Below are positions 13,883 to 26,300 of a stretch of 64,000 bases of DNA, piece by piece. The stretch covers positions 1-64,000 of the forward strand of contig JAOVVO010000327.1 of the NCBI GenBank assembly GCA_028564675.1. The letters run 5' to 3'. The notes beneath the pieces were generated by a model, which was not told where the DNA came from, made no database searches, and was given only the letters and a program-made list of their open reading frames with translations. The DNA is from Onchocerca lupi (taxonomy: Eukaryota > Nematoda > Chromadorea > Rhabditida > Onchocercidae). The position numbers and the translations under genes are program-made. Positions within the stretch are counted from its first letter, which is position 1. Each line of letters starts with the position of its first letter.

Positions 13883-15638
13883 ATGATTTCATTTCATATT
13901 TTCAAATTTATCCATACATTTTCAATTATTCGACATGTGCCAATGAAAATTGTCACTCAAAATGTTTTTAGTTTGTATCGAGAATGAATAAATACGCCTG
14001 ATTTGATTTTGTTTGATAATTCGATAATGATTGAGACATATTGATTTCGGAAATTCCATGTAATTCCTTAAAACCAGAACTAATTAAAATTAAATTATTT
14101 TGAAATAGTTGAACAAATTTCAATGTATCACAATGATTCAATTGCGGCTTTTCATCGCTCATCGCTTGTTAAGAACAATGCGAAACATACAATCAAGTGA
14201 TGATGATGATGATTTGAAGCGATGAACAATACGTAATATATTCCTTAGATCTATTAAAAATTACTTAATACCTTCGCAATCATCTATTTCTATTATCTGT
14301 TTTATCATTCGCCAATTTTTAATTGCTTGAATCCTAAGATCGTTAAATTTTAATAAATCGATTTTTTTTTCTGGAAACTTTTATTTGATCTAAGTTATTA
14401 TATTAGAAACGGAAAAGATTACTGTAATATTTCAAAGTTTTACCATTGAAATATTGAAATATGTTTTGTCAAACAGTTTGTTAACTTTTAACGCGTCTTC
14501 ATTACTTTAATGTGAACTTATTTCGTCCGTTACTCATACTTTCCCTTCAAAGGTGACTAACATTGGGTTAAATATGTATTTATAACTTCCCGCGGCTATG
14601 TATAATTTCCCAAATGCTGTTTATTTAACGCTTATTTACTGTTTGAATTTTGGTGACAGCAAGCTTTCGCCTCTCTTGCAAACAATAATATCAAAGATGT
14701 TGCTACAGCAATTGAGACATAATTCTTTTCTATTAATCGATATGTCAAGACCACGAGGGATTAACGGATGAGGACAAATCAGCTGGATCAGTGGACTGAT
14801 CTAAGACATCTCAAATCCGGAAATAGCATGAATAACCCCGAATCTCACCACTTTTTTCTCTTTTTCTGTTCTTTTCTTCCATAAATGCTTATTTACCTAG
14901 TACTGTATTGACATGTAAATGGTAAAAAAAAGTTTTAGTATAAAACTTAAGTTTTTTGTTCATTTTGTTTTTAAAATTGAATTGGTGACAATACATATAA
15001 TACCAAAAAAAAGATAAATATTGATAGACATGAAAATGGATCGATAAATCGATACATTTGTCTCAAATATTATCTATTTTTGACGAGATATCGCTTCTTT
15101 TTTTTATTTGACATTTCAAGTTGTTCGTGGCAATGGCTTTTTGGGATTAGAATTGAAATTGAATCAAAATTGAAATATATCACACGTAGGGGATTATATA
15201 GAATTAATTCGTAGGATACTATCAGGGTTATAGTAGAAAGAAGGAAGGTGTCGGTCAATTCGGACAATATATTTCTCTAATTTCTAATTGAAATATTTAA
15301 AATGAAGCAATCAAAATACTGATAGTAAGGTGGATAATAAATCAATAATGCTACGGTATGATATGAATGACTAGCCAATGCAAATGATACATTTATAGAT
15401 TTTCAATGATGAAGAGTAGATTTGTAATTTTTATTTCCATTAAATTTTGAAAAATTTAAGACCAATTTCTTCTTTCAATAATTTCTTATTAATTATGCAT
15501 TGCCTTCAATTCTAAGATTGCTATCGAAGAAATCATTGAAGATTCTTCGGACATTTTGTTCCGTTTTTTCATTTCCTGTTTGATTTCACTCTTTAATAAT
15601 ATATCAAATGAAATTGTTAAAGTTACCGCATTTTGCAG

Positions 15639-18257
15639 ATTCTTGAAAAGCAATTCGGCCATACAATAGAAGAAACGAAGGTTTACGAAGAAATGAATTT
15701 GCAGGTGGAACAGTTACCTCGAACGAAAATCAAACAGTATGGGCAAGATTACTTATCATTACCAGTTCGTCAAGAAAGTTATGTGTATGTTGGATGATTA
15801 TCATTGATAATTTGCAACTGATTGAAATAAATTTTCCAAATTCAAATTTTTTAGTCAATAAACGTATGTTAATATCCTAAATCTATAAGCAATTGATAAA
15901 TAATTTTCAGCAAAATGATTGCACAATAGCCAAGACATCATTTAGTATCATTTAAATTAACTGATTCAGAGCAAAATTTAGTTTTAACTTCAATTTCATC
16001 AAGCTTAATTGCAAGATGAGAAGAAATGGCATTGTGATTGGTGGAAGCATTATCACAAAGATTAAGTTAAATTTTCAACTAGAATAACGTGTTTTCAATT
16101 AATTCACTGGTGCCTAATTATAGTTGCAACAATGTAAGTTAATAACAATCTCATCGTAATATTTAGTTTTCAGGCATCGATTAGAAATCAATGAACATGG
16201 AGTTTATCAATCATCTTTTGGATATTGCGGTCGAAATAGGCCGTTATTAAAAAGTGCGATATCTTTCAATCAACAACAACAATATCAACAGAAACAACAA
16301 CAACAGCAGCAACAATCGTACAACAATTCTTACAGTAATCGCTCATCAAAGAAACGAATCTTTTATATAAATGCAAATTTTGAAGTTTTTACTTACTTCT
16401 ACTCTGCATAACTTAACGAATAAATCACACGACATCTTGCAAACGAATAAATCATACAACATCTTGCACTTTGTCTTATTTTTTATTTCATTAATATAAT
16501 CTTCTATTAGTGTTTCAAATGAAACTGTTAAAAATGAAGCGTTTTAAAAAGAATTAAAGATTGACCGCAGTTTAAATTATTATTGATAGGAAAATTATGT
16601 GTGAAAATATATGAAAAAATGATATTGAAAATGGAACTATTTAAAAGTATTGAAAGGCTTAATTAATTCTAAAATTACTTGACACATTTTCACGATCATT
16701 AATGATAATAATAGGAAAGAATTAAACAAAAACTAAAAAAATTGTGAGTAGAAGCGATTGTTGATATGCTTATCATAACTTTGCAGCTTCAGCCCACCAA
16801 TTAGAGATGCCCCAACCGAAGGACACTTCACTTCATAGTTTTGTTGGCATTTACAAAAGTTCCAATAATGCAGCGGAATTCGTGAACAATTTTGAGCAAT
16901 ATCTTATCTTTTGCTTACCGTCGTGTTAGTGAATCACTTTGCTTTTGCATTAATATAATTAATTTTTTAACTGTGATTATTTTTATCCAATTTTAAAATG
17001 CTTAACTTCGATCATTTCAATTTAATTATAATCTAGCAGTAGTTTAGTTCAGTAATTATAATGAAAAGACGGTTGTATACAAGAGAAACAATAGAATTAT
17101 GCTGGAATAATTACACGATATTTTCATAACAATAAAATTATACTGTGATATTTAAATTAGCGATATTATAGAAATAAAATTTGACTTTGCTTGAAAATTT
17201 TGTTGAGACTGAAAGTTTGGAAATAATGTTAGAATTTTGTATTGAAATCTATTCGATAAAATTTCAGATGTTTGGATTGGATTGATGTTTCTATTAATCT
17301 TATGGGGCCTTGTACATATAATAGTTGGTTAGTGTTATAAAATTATTACAAATTTTTATAAAAAAATTTAACGACCGAATAACACAAAAAAAATGAGTAA
17401 TATGATTTGTTAATTATTGAAGTGGGAGCTTAAATTTCTGTTTTGGTTTTTAAAAATTAAATTTTAATTGTTACATTTATATTCTATTCTTATTTTAGGT
17501 ACTATCAATTTACCGTTTTGTCCATCACATCCAATGATCCCAATATTTTTAATCATCATGGGTTGTTTGTACATTCTCTGGGGTCTGTTACGAATATATG
17601 CCTTCTGGCCACGTTCACGTGTTGATACGTTAAGCGTTGATTTGACTTGCAAAGCGCTCGAGGGAATAATAATCGTAGCCATGCTTGTTTCGCTTTTCCT
17701 CGGTAAGTTACAAAAATTTTCTAAGCTAACAGATGTTTTCTTTCTATTGATAAGTAATTAATGAAACAGATTAATGCAAGACACAAGACAAAAAGTTAAA
17801 TAAGAGAAGGAAATATTTTGATTATTCAAATTTCAATGAAAAATATTGGGATTTGTTACAAAAAGTCTTAATTTATCCCATAATATTTTTCAAATTTCTA
17901 AAATTTGAAAATGAAACAATAAGATTTTATTATGCCCGAATCTCAATACATATCTGAAATCTATGATAAGCCAGTTTTCATACTTGTAACAGCCTAAAAT
18001 TTTTCCTACTTTCAATTTATAGACTAATTTTTTACTTAAATTTGAAATTAAGCTGTCATTCTTCAGGTTGCATTTGGATATTCGGCCCAGAACAAAACGT
18101 GCATTTCGAACGCGTTTACTTTCAATCTCATTACTGTAACCGTTTCGCTTATTGGACAGCATTTATCAGCGCTACTTTGCATTCGATGATAATTCTGCTC
18201 GCATTATTATTTCTCTTTTGTTTACTCTGTGTTGCACTGTTAAATGACAACAAATGA
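15639..18257 (+). CDS. TMEM272-like four-pass membrane protein
   Basis: Six exons join in frame: 15639-15784, 16174-16334, 16787-16924, 17268-17327, 17499-17702 and 18067-18257 (stop TGA), giving 299 residues from the first exon's acceptor. The N-terminal half is hydrophilic, with a glutamine-rich run near residues 68-84. Four hydrophobic helices follow (about 149-170, 180-203, 220-242 and 268-294). A Cys-Pro motif (FCPSHPMIPIFLIIMG) lies between helices 1 and 2, which is the pattern I associate with the TMEM272 family. Molecular function of that family is not established. The start is unresolved: the first in-frame ATG is at 15693, but the exon opens at an acceptor (TTTTGCAG), so either a spliced leader is added there or an upstream exon exists. 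Donors are GTATGT, GTAATC, GTTAGT, GTTAGT and GTAAGT. Confidence 0.72.
16270..16323 (+). repeat. Glutamine-codon (CAA/CAG) repeat in coding exon
   Basis: A CAA/CAG run in exon 2 of the TMEM272-like gene encodes a glutamine-rich stretch interrupted by Tyr and Lys, just before a Tyr/Asn/Ser-rich segment. Such runs are prone to length change. Confidence 0.75.
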
Positions 18258-20348
18258 TTATAAACTAGCATGAAATTTCATATCGAAATTAATTAACTTA
18301 TATATGCTATTTTTCTGTCAAAACTAAAAATTACGGAAAATCTTTGTAAATTGTAGAATTCGTTGAAAAAATTAAGTTTCTGCATTTTCTTTGGAAACAA
18401 AGCATTTTGTTTGGAAATCAATAGATCTTTTGAAATGAAATAGCACTTGTCCAATGCGACAAGAGCAATGAAATACCTCCATGAATGCTTCAAGTGTCGA
18501 GCTTTGAGAATTCTTTTTATAAAATAAATTCCAATTAGAAAATAAACTCGACAATTTAAAAGCTCATTTGATGAACAAAGCGAAATTTTTTGACAAAAGG
18601 ATTGTCAGCTGTCACATGAGTTTCATGTGAGAATTCATGCAAATATTTTGTTTGTTTTCATTTTCTTAAACTTTTCTGGAGGCGGTTGACACTGAAAAAT
18701 TCGGAAATATCATCAAGAATACGTAGAATTTGATTTCTTTTAATTGACAAAAATTTAAAATCTGAAATTTTAGTTTGAAAAAAATTTGATAATTTAGAAG
18801 TTAGATTATAAATTATAACTTGGTGCCTATCGTAAAATAAAGTGGTATTCTGGAACCGATTTCTAACCGCTAGTTTCTGTCATTGGATGTTGAAAGGGAT
18901 CTCTTTAATCTACGAACAAACAAAGTTTCTTAATCCTCGTCTAATGGAGTGTTGAATATCGCCTTGGTCTTGCTATTGAATTCATTTGATCCATACTATC
19001 AGTTCATAATACTAAAGTAAACAATGCAAACTTTCTTGCAATACTAAGGATGACAAATAACGAATGGCCCTTAAAAGAATTTAAATTGGGACGGCCGAAT
19101 TTTTCCGAGTCTGCTGGCCATAGAATCAAATAAAAAGAAAGTAAGATTTCATTTTAGAAATAAACTGCATCAAAAAGAGAAATGACTCACTTGAGCATTG
19201 TTTTTTCAATGCATGCTTATGATCAGAATTTCATCCATTCAAATTTTTAGATCACATTTTATCATGCTTTTACACATCTATCTTCTTATCCATTCTCGAT
19301 TCATCCCATATTTTTTCAATTAGCCAAATGATTTTCATAATTAACACTACTGAAGGAAGCAAAAGAAAAGGCAAGTCATTCCTGAATCTCGATTTTTTTC
19401 GGTATTTTGACTCTGTGTATCCAGATTAGATATGTTGCACTATTTAATCATAAGACAAGAGATTTTAAAATTTTTGCAGAAAGGCAAGAAAAAGGCTCGA
19501 TATGAGCAATTTCATTTCAGCAGCAGAAAAGTCCGCCTTATATAACATCAAAATGTTGGTAGCACAGAATCTTCCATCTCTGAAGCAAATCAAGAAAACG
19601 CCAATTCTAGAGAAGGCAATATTTCAAAAAGGGAAAGCTAACAGATTCAAACCATCGATAATTTAGCAAATAATTTGTTATTTGAAGTTTCACAGCTCAC
19701 ACTTCTTATATATATAGAAAGAGAGAGAGACATCCTTCCTTGGAATTTTTTTTGACAGCAGTATTATATAGCAAACCAAGAACAAAAAAATTTGACAGTT
19801 TTATTAACAATTGCTGAATTGAAATTGATGAAGAATAATGCATATGAAATAAATTCTTTCTTATTATTCAGCCTAACTTTGTATAAATTTCAAATATCGT
19901 TGCTTCATCTTGAATTAACTTTTTCATTATACGACGAAGCAATCCGAAGTTTAATGCAATATTTGAAAAACAAGCACATGTATGAAGTTTACTATTACAA
20001 TTCGCAAAATGAGCTCGAACCTGCCGTTGTATTATTGTTATGGAGAGTTGGAATTTTTCTCTATCCATCTATTATTTATTGGTCTTGATTATAACTGTTG
20101 AATAGTTTTCCGTTCCCTTTCGAACTTCTTATCAATCTCTGTTGTTTATTGAAGTGTTATGCTATTTATCTTTAATCATGCTTTATTATGATATTCTTCA
20201 TAAAAGTTTCTGAACATAATGACAGTATATGCGCCTTCCACAATAATTACGATTTCTAGCATATTTCCGATTAAAAATCATGAATTATTTGAATTGCATA
20301 ACCTAAATCAATTTCAGCTACACATGGCATCATAAATTATCCATTCCA
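18258..20348. other. Intergenic region between the TMEM272-like gene and gei-8
   Basis: This AT-rich DNA holds no convincing gene. A GA-rich microsatellite preceded by TA repeats lies at 19708-19731. Overlapping ORFs on both strands at 19792-20088 have somewhat protein-like composition but no splice or homology support. The stretch should contain the promoter of the co-repressor gene. I could not pick out a TATA box or any specific regulatory site. Confidence 0.5.
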
Positions 20349-20349
20349 G
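20343..20349 (+). promoter_or_regulatory. Probable trans-splice or 5'-UTR acceptor of gei-8
   Basis: A pyrimidine-rich CATTCCAG ends 23 nt before the ATG at 20373. In nematodes this spacing is typical of a spliced-leader acceptor; a cis-spliced 5'-UTR intron would look the same. Confidence 0.4.
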
Positions 20350-20372
20350 TAAATTCGATAAAAATTTAAACA

Positions 20373-23300
20373 ATGTTCCCCACCAGTAATCCACCTTTTA
20401 CGACACCAAGCGCTCAACAAAATGTCAATAATAGTATGAATCTGGCAGCAGCACTTTACTTGCATCCATCATTGGGCATAGCAAATCAGGCATATACTCA
20501 ATTTTATCAACAGGTAATTCAAACTAGAGTTTGCTTCGATTTCAAATATTTGATTGTTATTCATATAGATTGTTTGGTTCATAAAAACTGATATTATGTA
20601 AATTGAATATTTCTGTTAATATTAGAGTAGAAAAATATTTTTACAAATATTAATGAATTCATGTTTATTTACCAGAGCTGCCATTTGCAAAATTGATGAA
20701 TCCATATTTGTCCTCTGTAATCTTTGATGAATATACATTTGTTCCGAAAAATGTCAAGTTCTAAAATTCAGTGGAAATCTATTCTCTTCGAATAGTAAAA
20801 ATCCCCTTTGTTGTTTAAGAATGAAGAGAACTCGTAAATATTTTGATGCTCCGATATTTATATTTATTCAGGTTGTTTTTGACTTTGCTTTTAAGTTTTG
20901 TCCATTTTTTGTTCAACTGTCAAAATATTCTATACTTAAAACTTTATATTCAGGCTCAGAGCCAAGCGCAATTAACTCAGCAACAGCAACAACAGCAGCA
21001 GTTGCAGCGCCAATTCGAACAGTTGGTTGTGGCCCAAGCAGCACAGAATGCCCACGTTCACTTGCAAGCAATTCAGGTTCATTTTAAATCATCAAATGTA
21101 CTCGATTAATCAAATCTCGAATCTCATCGTTGTTTTGTTTAATAGTTTCTTGTGAAACAAGATAAGTTTCAACGCTTGAATGGCGTTTAAAATTTTAGTG
21201 GTCAAATCTATGAATTTTTTTATTTTTCTCAGCAGCAGCAACAACAACAACAGCATGCATTTCAAAATCAGCAAGCCCAAGCGCAGAATCAGCAAAAAAT
21301 GCAAGTTGCGCAACAACAAGCACAACTACAGCAAAGTCAAGCACAAGCTGTTCAAATACAACGCTTGAATGCATTACGGCAGAGCAATCAGCATATGTCA
21401 CATTCCCATTCGATTCGAGGATCTATGCCTAATATTGTAAAGTCTCGTCAGGTACTATATTAATGTTATTCCTACATTTCTGCTAAATGTCCTTTCGGGA
21501 GATTTAATTTTCTATTGAAAAAAGCGAATATGCGGAATTTTGTAACATTTTATGAGACTGTTTGCTTCACATTCCAGTCATTCCAAAAAAGATTACTTCA
21601 TTTTATATATAAAGAGCAGAATCTCCATTTTCATCCAGAAATTTAAATTTTCCATAAAAAAAAAATTTTTTCGAAGTCGAGTTAAACCAACGTAAAATGC
21701 CAGTAAAATGAATGTTAAAGGACGAAAAAATCCAATAAAAATCAGTAAAAATCCAATAGAAATCTTTTCATTTATAGGAGATCCAAACTGAAGCGGATGC
21801 TCGCCGGCGACGTTCATTAATTGCAGATTTCATGGTTGCACCCAACCCAGCTACATTTTTAGGTATTGTTAAATGATAATTGATCTGTAATAATTAAACA
21901 TACAAAAATATAGATAGTTTGTTGATTTTTCAAAGTTTCTGGGAAATTGATATTTCTAGACTGCAGTTGTCTTATACCTTGAAGCATGTGTTTAAAAAAA
22001 AAAAACTTAAAAAGTGTAGGTTTTTTCACACATAGCTAATATAGTACGTGGATTACAGATGAAAGGAGACGTCCGGATTCTATCAGTAGTGGTGTATTCG
22101 GTGAAATGAGGAGGTCCGAAACGATGAGCAGTGAATTTAGCGTAATCGCTGATGAGACAACGGAACGCAAGAAGAATTCAATCACCGACCACTTAGAAGC
22201 AGTTGAAAAAGAAAAAAAATTCGTCGATAACCAGATCACTATTATCCAACGTAAAAAGGTATTAATGATTATTTAAGGACAAAATTAATCCGCAATTTTT
22301 ATTAAAAAATGGAGTTACTTATATACTTCATTTGTTTCTAGCAATTTTTGAATTCACTTTGAATTGGTTTGATGAAATAGTTTTCTTCAAATCACATATT
22401 AATTGAATTATATGTCATAGTTCGCAGGAACAATACGAAAGTGAATTGGCCAAAATATCGAGTGATAGCACTGATAATGATAAAGAAAATGATGACACTG
22501 CTGAAGATATCGATTCGATGAGTCTGGTTGAGAGAATTTATGCTGAAAATCGAAAGAAGGCATTTCGTACTGAAGCTCAAATGCCTGCTACTTTGGCACC
22601 TTCAGCTGCAACAATTGTGAGTTCATTTTAAATGCTCTTATTTTACCTGTAAATATATAGATAACACGAGATTATGTTTAATGCCAATCATTTTGTTGAT
22701 GTAAGTTCTGAAATATTCGAATTTCTTTTTATACTTGTAATACTGGAATTCTTAATAAGGTATAATCAATGAAAGATGAAATCTGTTAGCTAGATGGATG
22801 TTATATTATTTGTTAAACTGATAATTAAACTTCTAATAATTTTATTATATCATTTTAGCTGATAATAATAAATTTATTAAGAGGTTCTTTCATGTCGATT
22901 TTTCAATAAGGAAAAGGCCTCTTTAAATTGCTGGCAACGTAATGCAAGAAATTTAGAGAAGCCTATAATTCAGAAACGAATATATTTTCAGAACTAATAA
23001 AATGTTTGTAACAATGTTGTGACATGTTAAGGCTGAGGCATGACATATTTAAGAATGATTGAATTATAACATCTTTTTGTGGCAAACTTTCAAGTTATAT
23101 CAATAAAGATTAACGCAGATATATTTTCAACTGTAATTTACTGCTCATTGTTTTATAAATCATACGGTTTTATGTAATGCACACGCTTGAAACATTTTAT
23201 AGAACCGAAATTCTTCAGTTAAAACCATTTTCAGCCGCAATATCGAAATCCATGGGACAGTCCTCTAGTGCAACAAACGATTGAGCGATATAAAACAGTG

Positions 23301-26300
23301 AAGCCTTATCTTGTGAAAATGCTAACAGAACATCGACAAAACGATTTGTTAGCGCAAAAATATCAGATTGAAAAATACAATATGTTATATGCAGAATGGT
23401 TGAAGAAAGATGAAAGATACTGCAAAAGTCAGAAAAAAGTGTATGTTTTGCTTTTTATTTGCTTTCGTGTCACGTTTATTTTCATTTGCCGTTTACTTGT
23501 TTATTTCATTCCGTTAGAACTAAGCAAAGTAATCACTTTGCTTATTTCTTGTTTTATTTTTTACAGTGCTCGTGATGAGAAGCATCGCGAAATATTCGAG
23601 AAAACGTTTCCGGAATTAAAAAAGACGCGAGAGGAACGAGAGCGATGTGGAAGAGTTGGACTATTATCCGGAGAGCAGTTAGAACAGGTTAAATTAGTTA
23701 TAAATTAGGTTTTTCTAACTACTAAACTTATTTTTTAATCTCTAGGACTGAAATTGATAAGATTCAATGATAAGATGGAAATAACATAGTTTAATGATTT
23801 AAAAAATTCTACTTTTGGGATAGTGGTTACATAATTGAGTATCCGAGTCTTTTTTGTTGGTGTAGAAGTCAAAGCTTAATATGTTATCATATTTTGCTAC
23901 AATGTAAAGTAAAGCCAGATAATTCAGGCTGTACTATTCACCAACAAAAAGGGAAGAATAGGCGAAGCATTTAGTGAAAATGTTGATTAGAAATAGAATG
24001 TATAATTGTGAGAAATAATACGTGGTTTATTTTTTTTTTTTTTTTTTTTTTAGAATTTGTGCTTTTTTAATACTTAATTATCACGATGACCTTAGATAAG
24101 TTATGAATGATTTCCTGTGCATTGATTTCTTTCTCTACTTTTGGTAATGGTTTGAAAATCTGTTTTTAGTTTGTATTTCAAAGTAATATCTGTTAATTGT
24201 AGTTTTTAACCTTAATTATAGGATGAAGAATATAAGAGACGACGTGCAGCTGCGGCTTTACCACCAATGATGATGAATTCAAGGATGCGGAATGCGCCAT
24301 TTTATATAGATCTAAATGGTGTTGTCGTAGATGCATTAGATGATCATAATTCTCATATTGAATATTTTTTGGGAAAATGGACAGATGATGAGAAACAGGT
24401 ATGACAAAGTTCTTGCAGTTTGTAAAATTGTCATTATATCATTATTTCTCTCATTGTTATTTTAGATTTTGTTAAGTGAAGACAAAAGAGTGCTCATTTT
24501 GATATTCTTCGGTTTTTTTTTCCAGACTTTCAGAGAGCAAATTGTTACATATGGCAAAAATTTCGCGGCAATAGCGGAATTCCTAGATCGAAAAAGTGTA
24601 AAAGATTGCGTTCTATATTATTATTTAACCAAGAAACGTCAGAATTACAAAGCATTAATGGGGAAGAAGCGGAAGAAGCCACCAAGATGTTACAAACCAC
24701 CAGTAATGCCTCGACTTGAAGAAATAGCATTAAAAGCACCACAAGATGCGAATGATGTCACCAGTAAGTTTTTTTTTTATTTAATATTTTTGATTTTATT
24801 TTCCTAAAATCTCAACATGAAATATTTTTTTATAGACATAGGCGGAATCCGATGGTAATGAATCAGGTCTTCTAGAAATAAGATCTCCTAGCTGTGCTAA
24901 TGATATATCCCCAGAACTACTATATTAGTTCATTGTTCCACATTTCTGATGCTAATAAAGCAGAGCTACGTGAGTGTCACTGTGATATGAAATTTAAAAT
25001 ATATCGATTTCTGGCCAACCATTTTGATTCCATAAACAAATTCATAATGCAGATTGATTTTAAATTGATTTTGTTCAACTATTAGGCATTAAATTTGTAT
25101 TGTTATATTGTGATCGCAGTGTTATATTCTACATTTGTAAACAAAGTAGGAATGAAATAGTAACTTTTTGTTACAACTAGAAAAGATCTTTGATTCGCAT
25201 ATCTGCTTTATGAGGAATTGATACATTTATATTTGAAATTAAAGTCATATTTAGATTCCCAGTTATATATGTATCAAACTGCTCTATGGTAGCGCTATTG
25301 TATTAATATAGTCTTAATCTTAAAATCAATTTCAGTTGTTGGTTCACGAGAACTTGAGTGTTGTATTTGCAAAGCGAAAATCAATAGTGGTTCAAATACT
25401 GGTCGAATACTTACTCGTTTAACTTTGGATGCATCTGGTTACGATGCCAGTTCAGCAAATGAAATTGATATTTGTGTTTGCCAGAAGTGTAAGGCAAAAG
25501 GAATTAAACCAAAAACTGTGACGTACGTCTTTAATTTAAAACTTTTCGGATGATAAAATATCATTTTCAAAACTTCACAACATTTTCATATTAAATCGTG
25601 TGATTTGTTTTTCATATTTTTACTTTTCGATTGTGTTATAGACGTTGCCAAATTGGCACATGCCATAACCCTCGTCGAAAAGTAAAGCCAACGCGACCAA
25701 TGCCAGTAAAATGGAAATTGATAACGAATGAACAAAAACAATTTTTGATGCATCAAATGCTGATACCGGAAGATATTTTAAAGTGTTGCCCTGCTTGTCA
25801 TAAGAAGATCTCCAAACAGTTGGATATGGTAAAATTTTTAAATACTGGAAATGTTGCAAGATTACTAGAATCACCGAAATCTCTTCATTTCGGATGATTA
25901 ATTCAAATTTTTCTCATGAGCTGTCTTCATTTAAGTCCTGCTATTTCAAGTGTATACCTTCCTGTTTTTCTTTAATTTCAGATTTTTCTTAATGACTCAA
26001 ATATTAGTTTATTTTGTCATTAATTATTTAAAAAAATAAAAAATAAGCTGTGTAAAGTTGTAAGAATTTTAGGGAGAAATTTTGCGGTTTTTTTTTCAAA
26101 TTTTTTCATTAAAGCAATTATATTTTTTCTTTTAGCTTATCGCTGGTGAATTGGAAGAAGAAATGGCTTTATGGCAGAAATCTTCTGATGTTATATGGAG
26201 TGCAGAAGAAGTGCAAATTTTACACGCTACAGTCAGCTCGTTGGGTGGGAAAGATTGGGATACAGTGGTTGAAAAAATGGGCAATAAATATAGTGTTAAA

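Noticed and set aside
14640..14830. Possible exon linking 13799-13882 to the TMEM272-like gene
   Set aside because: An open frame follows an ACAG acceptor but no donor gives the phase 0 needed at 15639.
19792..20088. Overlapping ORFs on both strands (98 and 66 codons)
   Set aside because: Neither has recognisable domains or splice context; both-strand openness suggests chance or an old degenerate copy.
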